Of a stretch of DNA of 64,000 nt, positions 8,618 through 17,663 are shown piece by piece. Both the position numbers and the translations under genes were made by a program. The stretch comes from Fidelibacterota bacterium (GTDB lineage: Bacteria; Fidelibacterota; Marinisomatia; SCGC-AAA003-L08; TS1B11). Position 1 is the first letter of the stretch. Every line of letters starts with the position of its first letter. The stretch spans positions 186,001 through 250,000 of the forward strand of contig SCKJ01000006.1 in assembly GCA_004124875.1 (NCBI GenBank), written 5' to 3'. The notes below the pieces were generated by a model. That model saw only the letters and a list, made by a program, of their open reading frames with translations, was not told the origin of the DNA and searched no databases.

Positions 8618-10989
8618 TTTTTTCTGGCTCTTTTATAGAGGGCGGGCGCAAATGCCGACAGAATCAGCAACAGGGCCACCCGGCTGACCATCCGCCCCAG
8701 CCGCACATCCTGAGGTTCAAAGTCGAGCGTCAGCTGGTGGCTGCCTCGTGGCACCACCACGCCGCGCAGGACGGTGTTCACTTCGATAATGGGCAGCCGA
8801 TCGCCGCCCAGTCGCGCGACCCATCCTCCAGGATAGTAGATTTCGCTCAGCACCAGCAATCCTTCGCGCTGCACCTCCAGGGTTAAGGCGATATGACTCG
8901 GCGACCAGGACTGCGACGCGATCACTCCCTGGCCCCCGGGAATCACCGCGCCGGGCTGGCCATCAAGGGTGTAGACCACTGCCTGGGGATCGTAATCGGT
9001 GGCTTTAAGCCGGGCCAGAATGGAGTCGGCATGGATGGCGACCTGCAGTTGGCGGGGAAACCAGGCCCGGCTCATGCTCTCCTCAAACCGGTAGACAATT
9101 GCGGGCACATATCGCCCACGATGGAATAGGTTACCTACGAAGACCTCCTCGAATCGGGCGTCGTCGAAGCGCTCCAGGCTGATCAGGTAGCGCACATTAA
9201 GCATTTGCAGGAGTCCTGCCCCCCTGAATCCCGTCGACTGCATCAACCGCTCGTAGTTGGCCAATTTGGCCGGGTGATAGCCTCCAATGGAGCTCAGCCC
9301 AAATGCGGCCCAACGGTTATTAGCCAGCAGCCCGCCCAGAGGATAAATTCGAAAGGGTCCCGGTTCTGCTTGTAAAAACTGGATCACCGGATCGGGCGCG
9401 ATGTATCGGGAGACGGCCCTGGCAGGTTGCTGCACGGCCGCCCGAAATGGTCCTGCTTTCGGCGTGATCATCTCCCGATCAACCCGGCCCAAATCGACAA
9501 TGGTCAATGCGATAAGCCCCAACATCAGGAACCGTGTGCTGAGTCGCTGGGTCCGCCATCTCCACAATAAGGCCAGCGCCAGGACAGAGATGACCAGGAG
9601 CCAGGCCGTGTCAACATTGATCATGGCTAACCTGACGGCGTTGATTTGCGGCAGAAGATTGGGCGGCATGCCCCGTCCTGCCGGCAGCGAGGGGACCAGC
9701 GACTGTCCAATGGACCACAGCACGAGGCCCACTCCCGCGATACCGGCGCCGGCATAAAGCAGGCCTTTGCGCACGACCGGCTCTTTGCTCGCCGACAAAG
9801 TTTTCAGCAGGTCATCCAGACCCATACCGGCCAATACCACGACAGAAAACTGCGTGATGACAAGCAACATGGCCGGCACCCTGAACTTGTTGAAAAAAGG
9901 CATAACATCATAGAAAACCCTGTACAGGAAGAAATTATCCCCCAGGCTGAGGAGGTACGCCAGCAACGCGGCCGCCGATAGGGCGTAGCTCCACCACTTG
10001 CGGCAACGCCAGACCGCCCACACCGCCAGAGCAAGCAGCACGATGCCCATATAATTTGGAAAGTCGGTGAAAGGCATGTTGCCCCAGTACGTCGATCCGC
10101 CAAAGCCGTAATAGGAAGGGATGATCCAGGTGGAAGTTTCGCCGATGCTGAACGACCACTGGGTGGCATATTCAAAACCAGCGCCGCCAGTCTGTGAGGC
10201 CCCCCTCACGCTGTAGGGTGCGTAGTTTATTACCGGCAGAAACAGCGCGGCGGCCAGCGCGAGACCTGCCGTGAGACCCCCCACAGACAATGCGCTGAAA
10301 CGAACCAGGTCGCTGGTCGAGGAGTGCTCCTCGCGCCACATTTTAATGGCGAGGGCCAGGTAGATCAAACCCGACATCAGCAGAATGTAGTAGGAAATTT
10401 GGGCGTGGCCCCGCTGTAGATGCAGACCGGTAAACAGCGCCAGGAGGGCCGCCTCTTTATAGCCGGGGGTCTCCTGCAGCCTGATCAGCGACCAGACCAC
10501 CCAGGGCAGGTAGATAAGCGTCATCATTTGGCTGCCGTGACCGTGAATAATCATGGCCTGTGTGTAGGGCATCATCATAAACCCGGTTGCGCCCAGGGCG
10601 GCAGCCCCAGCGGACGCGCCGAGGTGGCGTAGCAGGAGCCATGTTCCCATGGCCCCAAATATAAGATGGATGATGAAAACCGATATACCGGTCATTCCGA
10701 TCGACATTAGAATGGTCGTTATCTTATCCGGCAGGTAGAGGGCCGAAATATTGGAGAAAGCGTGCAGTGTGGGCATACCCGAGAAGTGGCCCGGCTGCCA
10801 AAGGGGCATCGTTCCTTCAGTCTGGGCCAATTGGTTCAGACCTGCTCTGATAGCTGTGGGGGATAGTGAGTCGGGGCCGGCAAATACGGTTTTGCCCATT
10901 ATAGGCTCAATATAGAGGCCGATCGCAATGGCGACCATGAGGCCCAGGACCATCAGCCAAGGGCGCTGAGCGAGCCAGGAAAAATTCAA
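8611..10989 (-). CDS. YfhO-like multipass membrane protein, probable GT-C glycosyltransferase
   Basis: Large integral membrane protein of 792 residues with about a dozen hydrophobic helices in the first two thirds and a soluble beta-rich C-terminal part ending in one more helix. Helix pattern, length and segments such as IIHGHGSQM and FFNKFRVPAM fit the YfhO family, members of which glycosylate teichoic acids or lipids using polyprenyl-phosphate sugars. The start codon is TTG, overlapping the flippase stop as TTGA. Neighbours point to surface glycan modification; donor and acceptor cannot be read from the sequence. Confidence 0.8.
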   Translation of the reverse strand: MNFSWLAQRPWLMVLGLMVAIAIGLYIEPIMGKTVFAGPDSLSPTAIRAGLNQLAQTEGTMPLWQPGHFSGMPTLHAFSNISALYLPDKITTILMSIGMTGISVFIIHLIFGAMGTWLLLRHLGASAGAAALGATGFMMMPYTQAMIIHGHGSQMMTLIYLPWVVWSLIRLQETPGYKEAALLALFTGLHLQRGHAQISYYILLMSGLIYLALAIKMWREEHSSTSDLVRFSALSVGGLTAGLALAAALFLPVINYAPYSVRGASQTGGAGFEYATQWSFSIGETSTWIIPSYYGFGGSTYWGNMPFTDFPNYMGIVLLALAVWAVWRCRKWWSYALSAAALLAYLLSLGDNFFLYRVFYDVMPFFNKFRVPAMLLVITQFSVVVLAGMGLDDLLKTLSASKEPVVRKGLLYAGAGIAGVGLVLWSIGQSLVPSLPAGRGMPPNLLPQINAVRLAMINVDTAWLLVISVLALALLWRWRTQRLSTRFLMLGLIALTIVDLGRVDREMITPKAGPFRAAVQQPARAVSRYIAPDPVIQFLQAEPGPFRIYPLGGLLANNRWAAFGLSSIGGYHPAKLANYERLMQSTGFRGAGLLQMLNVRYLISLERFDDARFEEVFVGNLFHRGRYVPAIVYRFEESMSRAWFPRQLQVAIHADSILARLKATDYDPQAVVYTLDGQPGAVIPGGQGVIASQSWSPSHIALTLEVQREGLLVLSEIYYPGGWVARLGGDRLPIIEVNTVLRGVVVPRGSHQLTLDFEPQDVRLGRMVSRVALLLILSAFAPALYKRARKKW

Positions 10990-12494
10990 TTCCGTGCTCT
11001 CCTGATTTTACGAACTGCCGCGTTCATCACGTTGATTTCCTCCTCAGTCATGCCAAGCCGCCAAAGCACAAACAGGTATACCAGCATAAACAGGAGGCCA
11101 CCCAGTATCAACACTGCCACGGTGTGGAGGCTGAAAATCAGGTTGTTGATGGCCAGGCAAGCCAACCAACCTGCCGCTCCGGCCACTGCCGGCCTCAGCA
11201 TTCCGAGGCTAAATGGGCTGATGTGCAACAGGCGCCATGTCTGCACGATACGCAGCAGCGCGATCAGCAATGAGGCGGTGCCGGTGGAGATGGCGGCGCC
11301 CATCAGGCCATACCGGGGTATGAGCAGCAGGTTCAGGCCGATATTAACCGACAGGGCAATAACGCTGTTGAACAGCACGAAGCGCGGATGCCCCGTCATG
11401 GTCACCACTACAGCCAGGCCGAGAGTTATTGATATGGAAAATGTCGCCAGCGCCAACAGCCGCAGGGCGACCGCAGATTGCAAAAAGTCACCCCCGAATA
11501 TCAGCATGATCTTGGAACCGTAAAGCATTATGAGCAACAGCAGAGGCCAGAGGAAAATAAATGTCCACAGGGTGGTCAATTTGAGCAGGCGCTCAATCTG
11601 CGGCAGATTGTTGGAGGCCTGGTGCTCTGAAACCAGCGGCGCAAGAATGGCGGTGAAGGCACTGGCAATGACTGGCAACATGGTAGCTGTTCGTAAGGCT
11701 GGCTGGTAGAGTCCAGCCGTGCGGTCGTCTATCATTGATCCGAGCATGAGCAGATCACTCCAATTGAGCGCCGCAGCCACCACGGAAGCGCCCAACAGGG
11801 GGAGCGAGAACAGCAGCAGGCCGGATTCGGACGACACATTCTGACTGTGGTGAACCGGGAGCAGCGGCATCAGAAACAGCAGGGCGGCTATCATCGAAAC
11901 CACTTGCGAAGCAAAATAGGCCATGCCGATGGCGTCGATGGGATCGTACCAGGCGGAAAGCAGCACAAGACCCACTGCCAGAATCAGCATTGGCAGTATG
12001 CTGAGCGCCAGCACGCGATGCTTGAGCACTTTCAACCCCTGACTGGCGGCCGCCGCCATCCGGGCGATGAGGGTGAAGGGGATGGACAGGGCGAACCACC
12101 TGATCAGCTGCGGCAGTTGTCCCATGGACGCCGGGAACCAGCGGCCGACCATATCATCGGCATACCGATACAATAACCAACTGACGACGATGCCGCTAAT
12201 AAAGCCGAGCAGCGTCGCCTTGCGCACAGTGGCAACGGCCACGTCCTTTTGGTCCCGGGCCATCAGCCTGGCCACGTACCGCACCAGCCCCGATTCCAGC
12301 CCGAGGGCGGCTATGCGGGTGCCAATTTGAAAAAATGCGTTGGTAATGGCATACATCCCGAGTATTTCGACACCGTGGAGCCGGGCCACGAGAATATTGA
12401 ACAGGTATCGGAGGAAGCCCCCGGATACGCCGCCACCAACCGAGATACCGGCCTCTTTGGCTATTTTCAGTTCGTCTGGGAGCCGCCGGGACAT
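10986..12494 (-). CDS. Polysaccharide (O-antigen-type) flippase, MOP superfamily
   Basis: Lipid-linked oligosaccharide translocase of the Wzx/RfbX type. It has about 14 hydrophobic helices over 502 residues from the ATG at 12494. The ORF could begin at a TTG at 12536, adding 14 residues; neither start has a good ribosome binding site. It precedes the YfhO-like gene with a 4-base overlap, suggesting that the glycan flipped here is a substrate or partner of that membrane enzyme. A MurJ role is less likely because of the glycan neighbourhood. Confidence 0.85.
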   Translation of the reverse strand: MSRRLPDELKIAKEAGISVGGGVSGGFLRYLFNILVARLHGVEILGMYAITNAFFQIGTRIAALGLESGLVRYVARLMARDQKDVAVATVRKATLLGFISGIVVSWLLYRYADDMVGRWFPASMGQLPQLIRWFALSIPFTLIARMAAAASQGLKVLKHRVLALSILPMLILAVGLVLLSAWYDPIDAIGMAYFASQVVSMIAALLFLMPLLPVHHSQNVSSESGLLLFSLPLLGASVVAAALNWSDLLMLGSMIDDRTAGLYQPALRTATMLPVIASAFTAILAPLVSEHQASNNLPQIERLLKLTTLWTFIFLWPLLLLIMLYGSKIMLIFGGDFLQSAVALRLLALATFSISITLGLAVVVTMTGHPRFVLFNSVIALSVNIGLNLLLIPRYGLMGAAISTGTASLLIALLRIVQTWRLLHISPFSLGMLRPAVAGAAGWLACLAINNLIFSLHTVAVLILGGLLFMLVYLFVLWRLGMTEEEINVMNAAVRKIRRARN

Positions 12495-12618
12495 GCGCGG
12501 GAAATTAGGCTCATTCCTGAGATAGGTAAACCCCAAAGCGAAGCCGCATCAATTCTGCTGCAGGGGAAGCTCTCTCAGGCGCTGTGGCTGAAGTCGCCGC
12601 CGGGCCCTGCGGCCTGCG

Positions 12619-13344
12619 TCACGATTCGAATTTCCGGGCCATTTCCCGGGCCTTCTGCAGATCTTCCGGGAAGTCGATTTCGATGCACGGCAGGTCGGTC
12701 ACATCGATGGCATGGAGCGGGTGGTCTGCGGCCAGCAGATCGAGGGCCCGCTCGAAGTACGCGGTACGTTCACCGGCGGCGATGACACGGTCCAGCGCAT
12801 CGGCAAAGGGGGTCGTGAAGGCGGCATCAAACCGCGCCACGCCGATAAATTCACCCAGTGAGGCCGCGGGGTCGAGCTCCTTGCTCACCTCCAATATCCT
12901 GCCCCCATCATTTACAATCACTTTCACCTCCTCATCGCCGCAGCGCTTGTGCTCGACCGCCATGGGGTTGGCTGCCGCTGCCTCCTGAACCCTGCGCAGC
13001 AGTTGCGTGGTAAACAGGACGTCGCCGTTCATGTAGAGTATTTGCTCACCTGCAAAGGCCTCCCTTACCAGGGCGAGGGAATAGGCGGTGTTGGTATCGA
13101 AAAACTGATGGTTGACGAAAGGGGTGATGTGCAGACCCGCAGCTCTGGCAGCCAGGGCCTCATGGACCTGCTCCCGCCGGTACCCGGTGACGATGATGAC
13201 TTCCGTGACGCCCAGCTCTTCGATGGCATCTAGCTGATAATCGAGGATCGTTTTGCCACCCACTTCCAGCAGGCATTTGGGCACCTCAGCGGTGTAGGGC
13301 AGCAGACGCCGGGATGCTCCCGCCACGAGGATGATGGCCTTCAC
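12619..13344 (-). CDS. Sugar-phosphate / alditol nucleotidyltransferase
   Basis: NTP-transferase fold enzyme of 241 residues that activates a phosphorylated sugar or small alcohol with an NTP. The signature LVAGASRRLLPYT at residues 7-19 and PKCLLEVGGK at about 23-32 is close to the LicC / hexose-phosphate nucleotidyltransferase group. A metal-binding acidic residue lies in YMNGDVLF near 100. The start is GTG. It is separate from the thymidylyltransferase-like gene at 19320 and probably feeds a different precursor into the same glycan locus. Confidence 0.85.
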   Translation of the reverse strand: MKAIILVAGASRRLLPYTAEVPKCLLEVGGKTILDYQLDAIEELGVTEVIIVTGYRREQVHEALAARAAGLHITPFVNHQFFDTNTAYSLALVREAFAGEQILYMNGDVLFTTQLLRRVQEAAAANPMAVEHKRCGDEEVKVIVNDGGRILEVSKELDPAASLGEFIGVARFDAAFTTPFADALDRVIAAGERTAYFERALDLLAADHPLHAIDVTDLPCIEIDFPEDLQKAREMARKFES

Positions 13345-13452
13345 GTCAGCGGCGCCCCGCCGGGAGGACGATTATCACGCGGTCACGGCAGCTCAAAATC
13401 ATGGAGACGAACTTACGGGACGCAGGGGCAGCCCTCAAGATTTGGTCCACGG

Positions 13453-14316
13453 TCAACTTTTCAGGCGACTAAGTTTGCCGGTGACCAACAGCAGTGCGGC
13501 CCGGACGGCATCGAGAACCGCGAAGATGGGAATGGTCGTAAACCAGCTCCATACCGGCGCGTACTTGCGGTAAAGGCGCAGATTGCTGCGAGTCCTGATC
13601 AAGAATTTGCGCAGAGAGGTGGGTCCCAATGAGGCGCTCACCTTATGTCTCATGGTCGCCCCGGGAACCAGGCGCAACCGGTAGCCGGAGGCCTTGGCCC
13701 GCAGCGAATAGTCGACATCCTCGCCATAGAGGTAAAAACGCTCGTCGAGCTCCCCGATCTGCTCAAGCACTGCGCGGCGGATCAGCATGGCGCAGCCGGT
13801 GATATAGTCCACATCGCGGGCCTTTTCAAACTGCCCCACATCTTTTTCCCGAATGCCATCGTGCCAAAACAGCCCGCGCCACAGGCTCACGCCGCCCCCT
13901 GCATACCAGATGACGTCCGGTTGTGCGGCGTAGTAAATTTTCGGCGCCAGGATGCCCGCCTCGGGGAGCTCACTCGCCGCCTGGGCGAGCCGGGCGATCA
14001 TCTCCGCATCCACTTCGATATCGTTATTGAGCAGCAGAATATAATCTGCGCCCTGCTCCATGGCATACCGGATGCCGACATTGTTGCCCCCGGCCCAGCG
14101 CAAATTTTCACTGTTCTCGATGAGCGGAATATCCGGAAAGGCTGCGCGCACCGCATCGGCGGAACCATCCGTGGAGGCGTTATCGACCACGACAATGCGC
14201 AACCCGTCGTAGCGGCTAAGCAGCAGCGACTTGAGGCAGGCCAGTGTGTCGTTGCGCCCGTTCCAACTGAGCACCACACACCATAGCCGCGGGGCGGTTT
14301 CTGCTGTTGTAACCAT
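13453..14316 (-). CDS. Family 2 glycosyltransferase, rhamnosyltransferase-like
   Basis: GT-A fold transferase of 287 residues. The N-terminal nucleotide-binding strand is VVLSWNGRNDT, followed by VVDNASTDGS and the metal-binding segment LLNNDIEVD near residue 100. A later acidic motif, YGEDVDYSLRA, contains the likely catalytic base. There is a weakly hydrophobic C-terminal segment. It resembles WbbL-type rhamnosyltransferases, but the sugar is not determined. It is divergent from the GT9 gene at 14495, and the region between them must hold both promoters. Confidence 0.86.
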   Translation of the reverse strand: MVTTAETAPRLWCVVLSWNGRNDTLACLKSLLLSRYDGLRIVVVDNASTDGSADAVRAAFPDIPLIENSENLRWAGGNNVGIRYAMEQGADYILLLNNDIEVDAEMIARLAQAASELPEAGILAPKIYYAAQPDVIWYAGGGVSLWRGLFWHDGIREKDVGQFEKARDVDYITGCAMLIRRAVLEQIGELDERFYLYGEDVDYSLRAKASGYRLRLVPGATMRHKVSASLGPTSLRKFLIRTRSNLRLYRKYAPVWSWFTTIPIFAVLDAVRAALLLVTGKLSRLKS

Positions 14317-14494
14317 GGGACAAATTTAGGGACAGGGCCGGGGGCATCATAAGTCCTGTTTTTGAGTCCCGCCTTGAGAGGCAATCCCCTGTTGTGTTAA
14401 CTTCGCCCGCTTAACAATTTCACGGGGGATATCCACGACCGGGTGGACCGGCAGCGTCTCGCAACCGGACACGGGTCAATTTTAGAGGAAACCG

Positions 14495-15568
14495 TTGGCC
14501 AACGACATCATCATCCACGCCGACTGCCGTCATTTCATGGGGCACATACCCTGTAAGCCGCACAAGGACGAAGGGGTCCACTGCGATGGGTGCCAATACT
14601 ACGATCAAGTCAAGGAGCGCATACTGATTATCAAGCTCGGCGCTTTAGGAGATGTTATCCGCACCACGCCCATCATTGAAGCGCTTAAGCGGCAGTACCC
14701 GCAGGGGCAGATATTCTGGCTCACCGAGTCCCCTGAAATTTTGCCCTCGTCTGTGGACCGGGCGCTGCCGTATGAGCTCTCCAGCATCGTCTTTTTAGAG
14801 CAGGTGGAGTTTGATCTGCTCATCAACCTGGACAAGGATGCCGATGCCTGCGCGTTGGCCGCCCGGCTTAGCGCCAGGACAAAGCTCGGATTTACCCTGA
14901 TAGGGGGCGTACCCGCGCCTGCGAACGAGGCGGCCCGGGCCAAGTTTCTTACTGGCATTTTCGATGACGCCAGCCGGGCGAACCGCCTCTCCTATCCCGA
15001 GGAGTTGATGGCCATCTGCGGCTACCGTTTCAACGGGCAGCGCTATGCCATCGCGCCACCCTCCGGCGATTACATCTGGAGGCTGCCTGAAGGCAGCGGG
15101 GCCGTCGTGGGCCTGAACACCGGCTGTGGCACCCGCTGGACCACGCGGAACTGGCCGGACGAGCACTGGGCGGCGCTGGCTGCAGAACTTCTCGAAAGCG
15201 GCTACCGGGTACTGCTGCTGGGGGGACCGGATGAGCATGAGAAAAATGTCCGCCTGCGACTGGCCACGGGCGCCTGGTATGAGGGTACCTACGCGCTGGA
15301 TCAGTTCAGCGACCTGGTGAACCAGTGCCAACTGGTGGTGACAGTGGTGACCATGACCCTGCATCTGGCCATCGCATTGGGCAAGAAAGTGGTGCTGTTC
15401 AACAATATTTTCAACGCCAGCGAGTTCGAGATGTACGGACAAGGACCGATTCTGGAGCCACCCGATTGCACCTGCTTCTACGCCCATTCGTGCGACAAAA
15501 TGTGCATGGCCGACCTTAAAGTTGAACGTGTTCACAAGGCCATCCTTGAGGCCCTCCCGGCTGCATGA
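14495..15568 (+). CDS. Family 9 glycosyltransferase (ADP-heptose:LPS heptosyltransferase type)
   Basis: GT-B fold enzyme of 357 residues. The GT9 core starts at residue 42 (ILIIKLGALGDVIRTTPII) and the C-terminal half has LLGGPDE and a donor-site segment near 290. The start is TTG with AGAGGA at 14484-14489. Before the core is a 40-residue extension with Cys11, Cys20, Cys30 and Cys33 in an ADCRHF..PCKPHK..HCDGC pattern, and the C terminus has four more Cys (CTC, C, C). Metal or Fe-S binding is possible. The stop overlaps the next GT gene as ATGA. Confidence 0.88.
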   Translation: MANDIIIHADCRHFMGHIPCKPHKDEGVHCDGCQYYDQVKERILIIKLGALGDVIRTTPIIEALKRQYPQGQIFWLTESPEILPSSVDRALPYELSSIVFLEQVEFDLLINLDKDADACALAARLSARTKLGFTLIGGVPAPANEAARAKFLTGIFDDASRANRLSYPEELMAICGYRFNGQRYAIAPPSGDYIWRLPEGSGAVVGLNTGCGTRWTTRNWPDEHWAALAAELLESGYRVLLLGGPDEHEKNVRLRLATGAWYEGTYALDQFSDLVNQCQLVVTVVTMTLHLAIALGKKVVLFNNIFNASEFEMYGQGPILEPPDCTCFYAHSCDKMCMADLKVERVHKAILEALPAA

Positions 15569-16698
15569 AAATTGCCATCATCGGTCCGTTTCCGCCTTAT
15601 CGCGGCGGTATCGCCCATTTCAACACCCTGCTGTATGATACGCTGGCCGGCTCCCATGAAGTGAGCGCCGTTAACCTCCGGCGGCAATATCCTGGTTTCC
15701 TGTTTCCCGGAACCAGCCAGTACAATGACGATGAGCCGGCCGCTCCCCCCTACGATACCCGGCTCCTTGACCCGCTCTCGCCACCGTCGTGGTACCGCAC
15801 GGCCCGGCATCTGGCCGCTGAGGAGATTGAGTTGGCGATATACAAATACTGGATGCCTTTTTTCGCCCCGGCCCTGGGGTCCATCGCGCGGCATCTGCGC
15901 AGGAAAACTGCGGCCAAAACCGTCTGCATTATTGACAACCTGACACCCCACGAGCACCGGCCCGGTGACCGCGCCCTGAACCGCTACCTGGTCCGGCATA
16001 CGGACGCCTTCATCTGCATGTCCGATACGGTTAAGGAGGACCTCCTCCAACTGAACCCGGATGCTTCCTACAAGCGGGCGCCCCATCCGCCCTACGTCAA
16101 CTTTGGGCAGCCTGTAGGCCGGCAAGAGGCCCGTAAGGCGCTGGGCCTGGGCGACGGCCCGGTCATGCTCTACTTCGGCTTTATCCGGGCGTATAAAGGG
16201 GTCCACACGCTGCTCGATGCTCTGCCGCTGGTCCGCGACCGGCTGGCAACCACGGCCATTATTGCCGGGGAGTTTTATGAGGATAAGAGACCCTATCTGG
16301 AAAAAATCGACCGGCTGGAGCTGGGCGAACAGCTCATCCTGGCCGACCGCTTCATCCCCGATGAGGAGGTCAACCTTTACTTTTCAGCGGCGGATGTGGT
16401 GGTGCTGCCGTACCGGTCGGCGACGCAGAGCGGCATCGTCTCCATTGCCCAGCACTATGAGGTCCCCTGCATCGTAACTGATGTAGGTGGGCTCCCGGAC
16501 ATGGTGACGCATGGTAAAACGGGGTTGGTCGTTCCGCCGGACGATCCCCGAGCCCTCGCCGACGCGATTATCGACTATTTTGCCGGCAGTTACAGAACCT
16601 CGATGGCGGAGCGCATTGCCATTGAAAAAGATCGCTACGGTTGGGACTCGTTCGCCGAGGCCATACTGCAACTGGCCACGACGGGCCGGGCCAAATAG
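15565..16698 (+). CDS. Family 4 glycosyltransferase
   Basis: GT-B fold retaining transferase of 377 residues. The N terminus IIGPFPPYRGGIAHFN is a typical GT4 acceptor-domain start. The donor-binding half has YFGFIRAYKGVHTLLDA near residue 195 and the E-x7-E region around YRSATQSGIVSIAQH near 282. Nothing indicates a membrane anchor. Translation is coupled to the GT9 gene by a 4-base overlap, so the two probably act consecutively on one glycan. Confidence 0.9.
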   Translation: MKIAIIGPFPPYRGGIAHFNTLLYDTLAGSHEVSAVNLRRQYPGFLFPGTSQYNDDEPAAPPYDTRLLDPLSPPSWYRTARHLAAEEIELAIYKYWMPFFAPALGSIARHLRRKTAAKTVCIIDNLTPHEHRPGDRALNRYLVRHTDAFICMSDTVKEDLLQLNPDASYKRAPHPPYVNFGQPVGRQEARKALGLGDGPVMLYFGFIRAYKGVHTLLDALPLVRDRLATTAIIAGEFYEDKRPYLEKIDRLELGEQLILADRFIPDEEVNLYFSAADVVVLPYRSATQSGIVSIAQHYEVPCIVTDVGGLPDMVTHGKTGLVVPPDDPRALADAIIDYFAGSYRTSMAERIAIEKDRYGWDSFAEAILQLATTGRAK

Positions 16699-16709
16699 GC
16701 CCTGCGCAC

Positions 16710-17663
16710 TCACAAAGCGGGGGTCGTCTCTCCGGACTGAGTATATATGCTTCTGACCATCCGCACCTCCTTGTGCCTGCGCTGGACAAACATCTCGGCC
16801 ATCAACCCCAGAGAGAAGAACTGGATGCCGACGATAATCAGCAGCATTCCCAAAAACAGCAGGGGTCTGCTGCCTATCCATACGCCTTGAAACCAGTTCA
16901 CCGCAAGATAGGCGGAAATGCCGAAGCCGGTTAATCCGAAGGTCAGTCCCAGCAGCCCAAAAAAATGCAGTGGCCGCTGAAAATAGCGGCCCAGGAATAA
17001 AATTGTAAACAGATCAAGCAGGCCGTGAAAGTAGCGCGTTATGCCGTACTTGGATTTGCCATACTTTCTGGCCCGGTGCTCCACCACCTTTTCGGTCACT
17101 CGAAAGCCCCTGTACTTGGCCATGGCGGGAATGTATCGATGCAGGCCACCGTAAATGTCGAGACTCTTGGCCACCTCCGTGCGGTACACCTTGAGGCCGC
17201 AGTTAAAGTCGTGGATTTTTACCCCGGTCATCAAGCGGGCGACCAGGTTAAACAGTTTTGATGGCCAACGTTTGGAAATGGGATCATGCCGGACTTTTTT
17301 CCACCCGCTCACCATGTCCCAGCCCTCCTCCAACAGGGCCACCATGGCCGGAATTTCCAGCGGATTATCCTGCAAATCCGAGTCCAGGGTGGCGATGATA
17401 TCGCCTCTGGATGCTGCAAACCCGGCTGACAGCGCCGCCGCCTTGCCGTAATTGCTGAAGAAAACGAGCACTTTGACTCGCGCATCGGTGTCGGCCAGTT
17501 CCTTTAAAAACGTGGCTGAACCGTCGTCGCTGCCATCATCAATATAGAGCACCTCGTGGTCGCCTTCGGAAGGCAGCGCTTCCACTATCTGGCTGTGCAG
17601 CTCATTCAGCGATTCAGCCTCATTGTACACCGGCACCACGATGCTATAGTTCCTTGTGGGCAC
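16710..17663 (-). CDS. Family 2 polyprenyl-phosphate glycosyltransferase (DPM1/ArnC type)
   Basis: Transfers a sugar from a nucleotide to polyprenyl phosphate at the cytoplasmic membrane, supplying donors to GT-C enzymes such as the YfhO-like protein nearby. The catalytic domain has VVPVYNEAESL near residue 9, IDDGSDDGS near 40 and the DxD motif DSDLQDNP near 97. Two C-terminal transmembrane helices lie at about 232-254 and 267-290. The start is GTG, overlapping the TPR gene stop by one base (TAGTG). Confidence 0.9.
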   Translation of the reverse strand: MPTRNYSIVVPVYNEAESLNELHSQIVEALPSEGDHEVLYIDDGSDDGSATFLKELADTDARVKVLVFFSNYGKAAALSAGFAASRGDIIATLDSDLQDNPLEIPAMVALLEEGWDMVSGWKKVRHDPISKRWPSKLFNLVARLMTGVKIHDFNCGLKVYRTEVAKSLDIYGGLHRYIPAMAKYRGFRVTEKVVEHRARKYGKSKYGITRYFHGLLDLFTILFLGRYFQRPLHFFGLLGLTFGLTGFGISAYLAVNWFQGVWIGSRPLLFLGMLLIIVGIQFFSLGLMAEMFVQRRHKEVRMVRSIYTQSGETTPAL

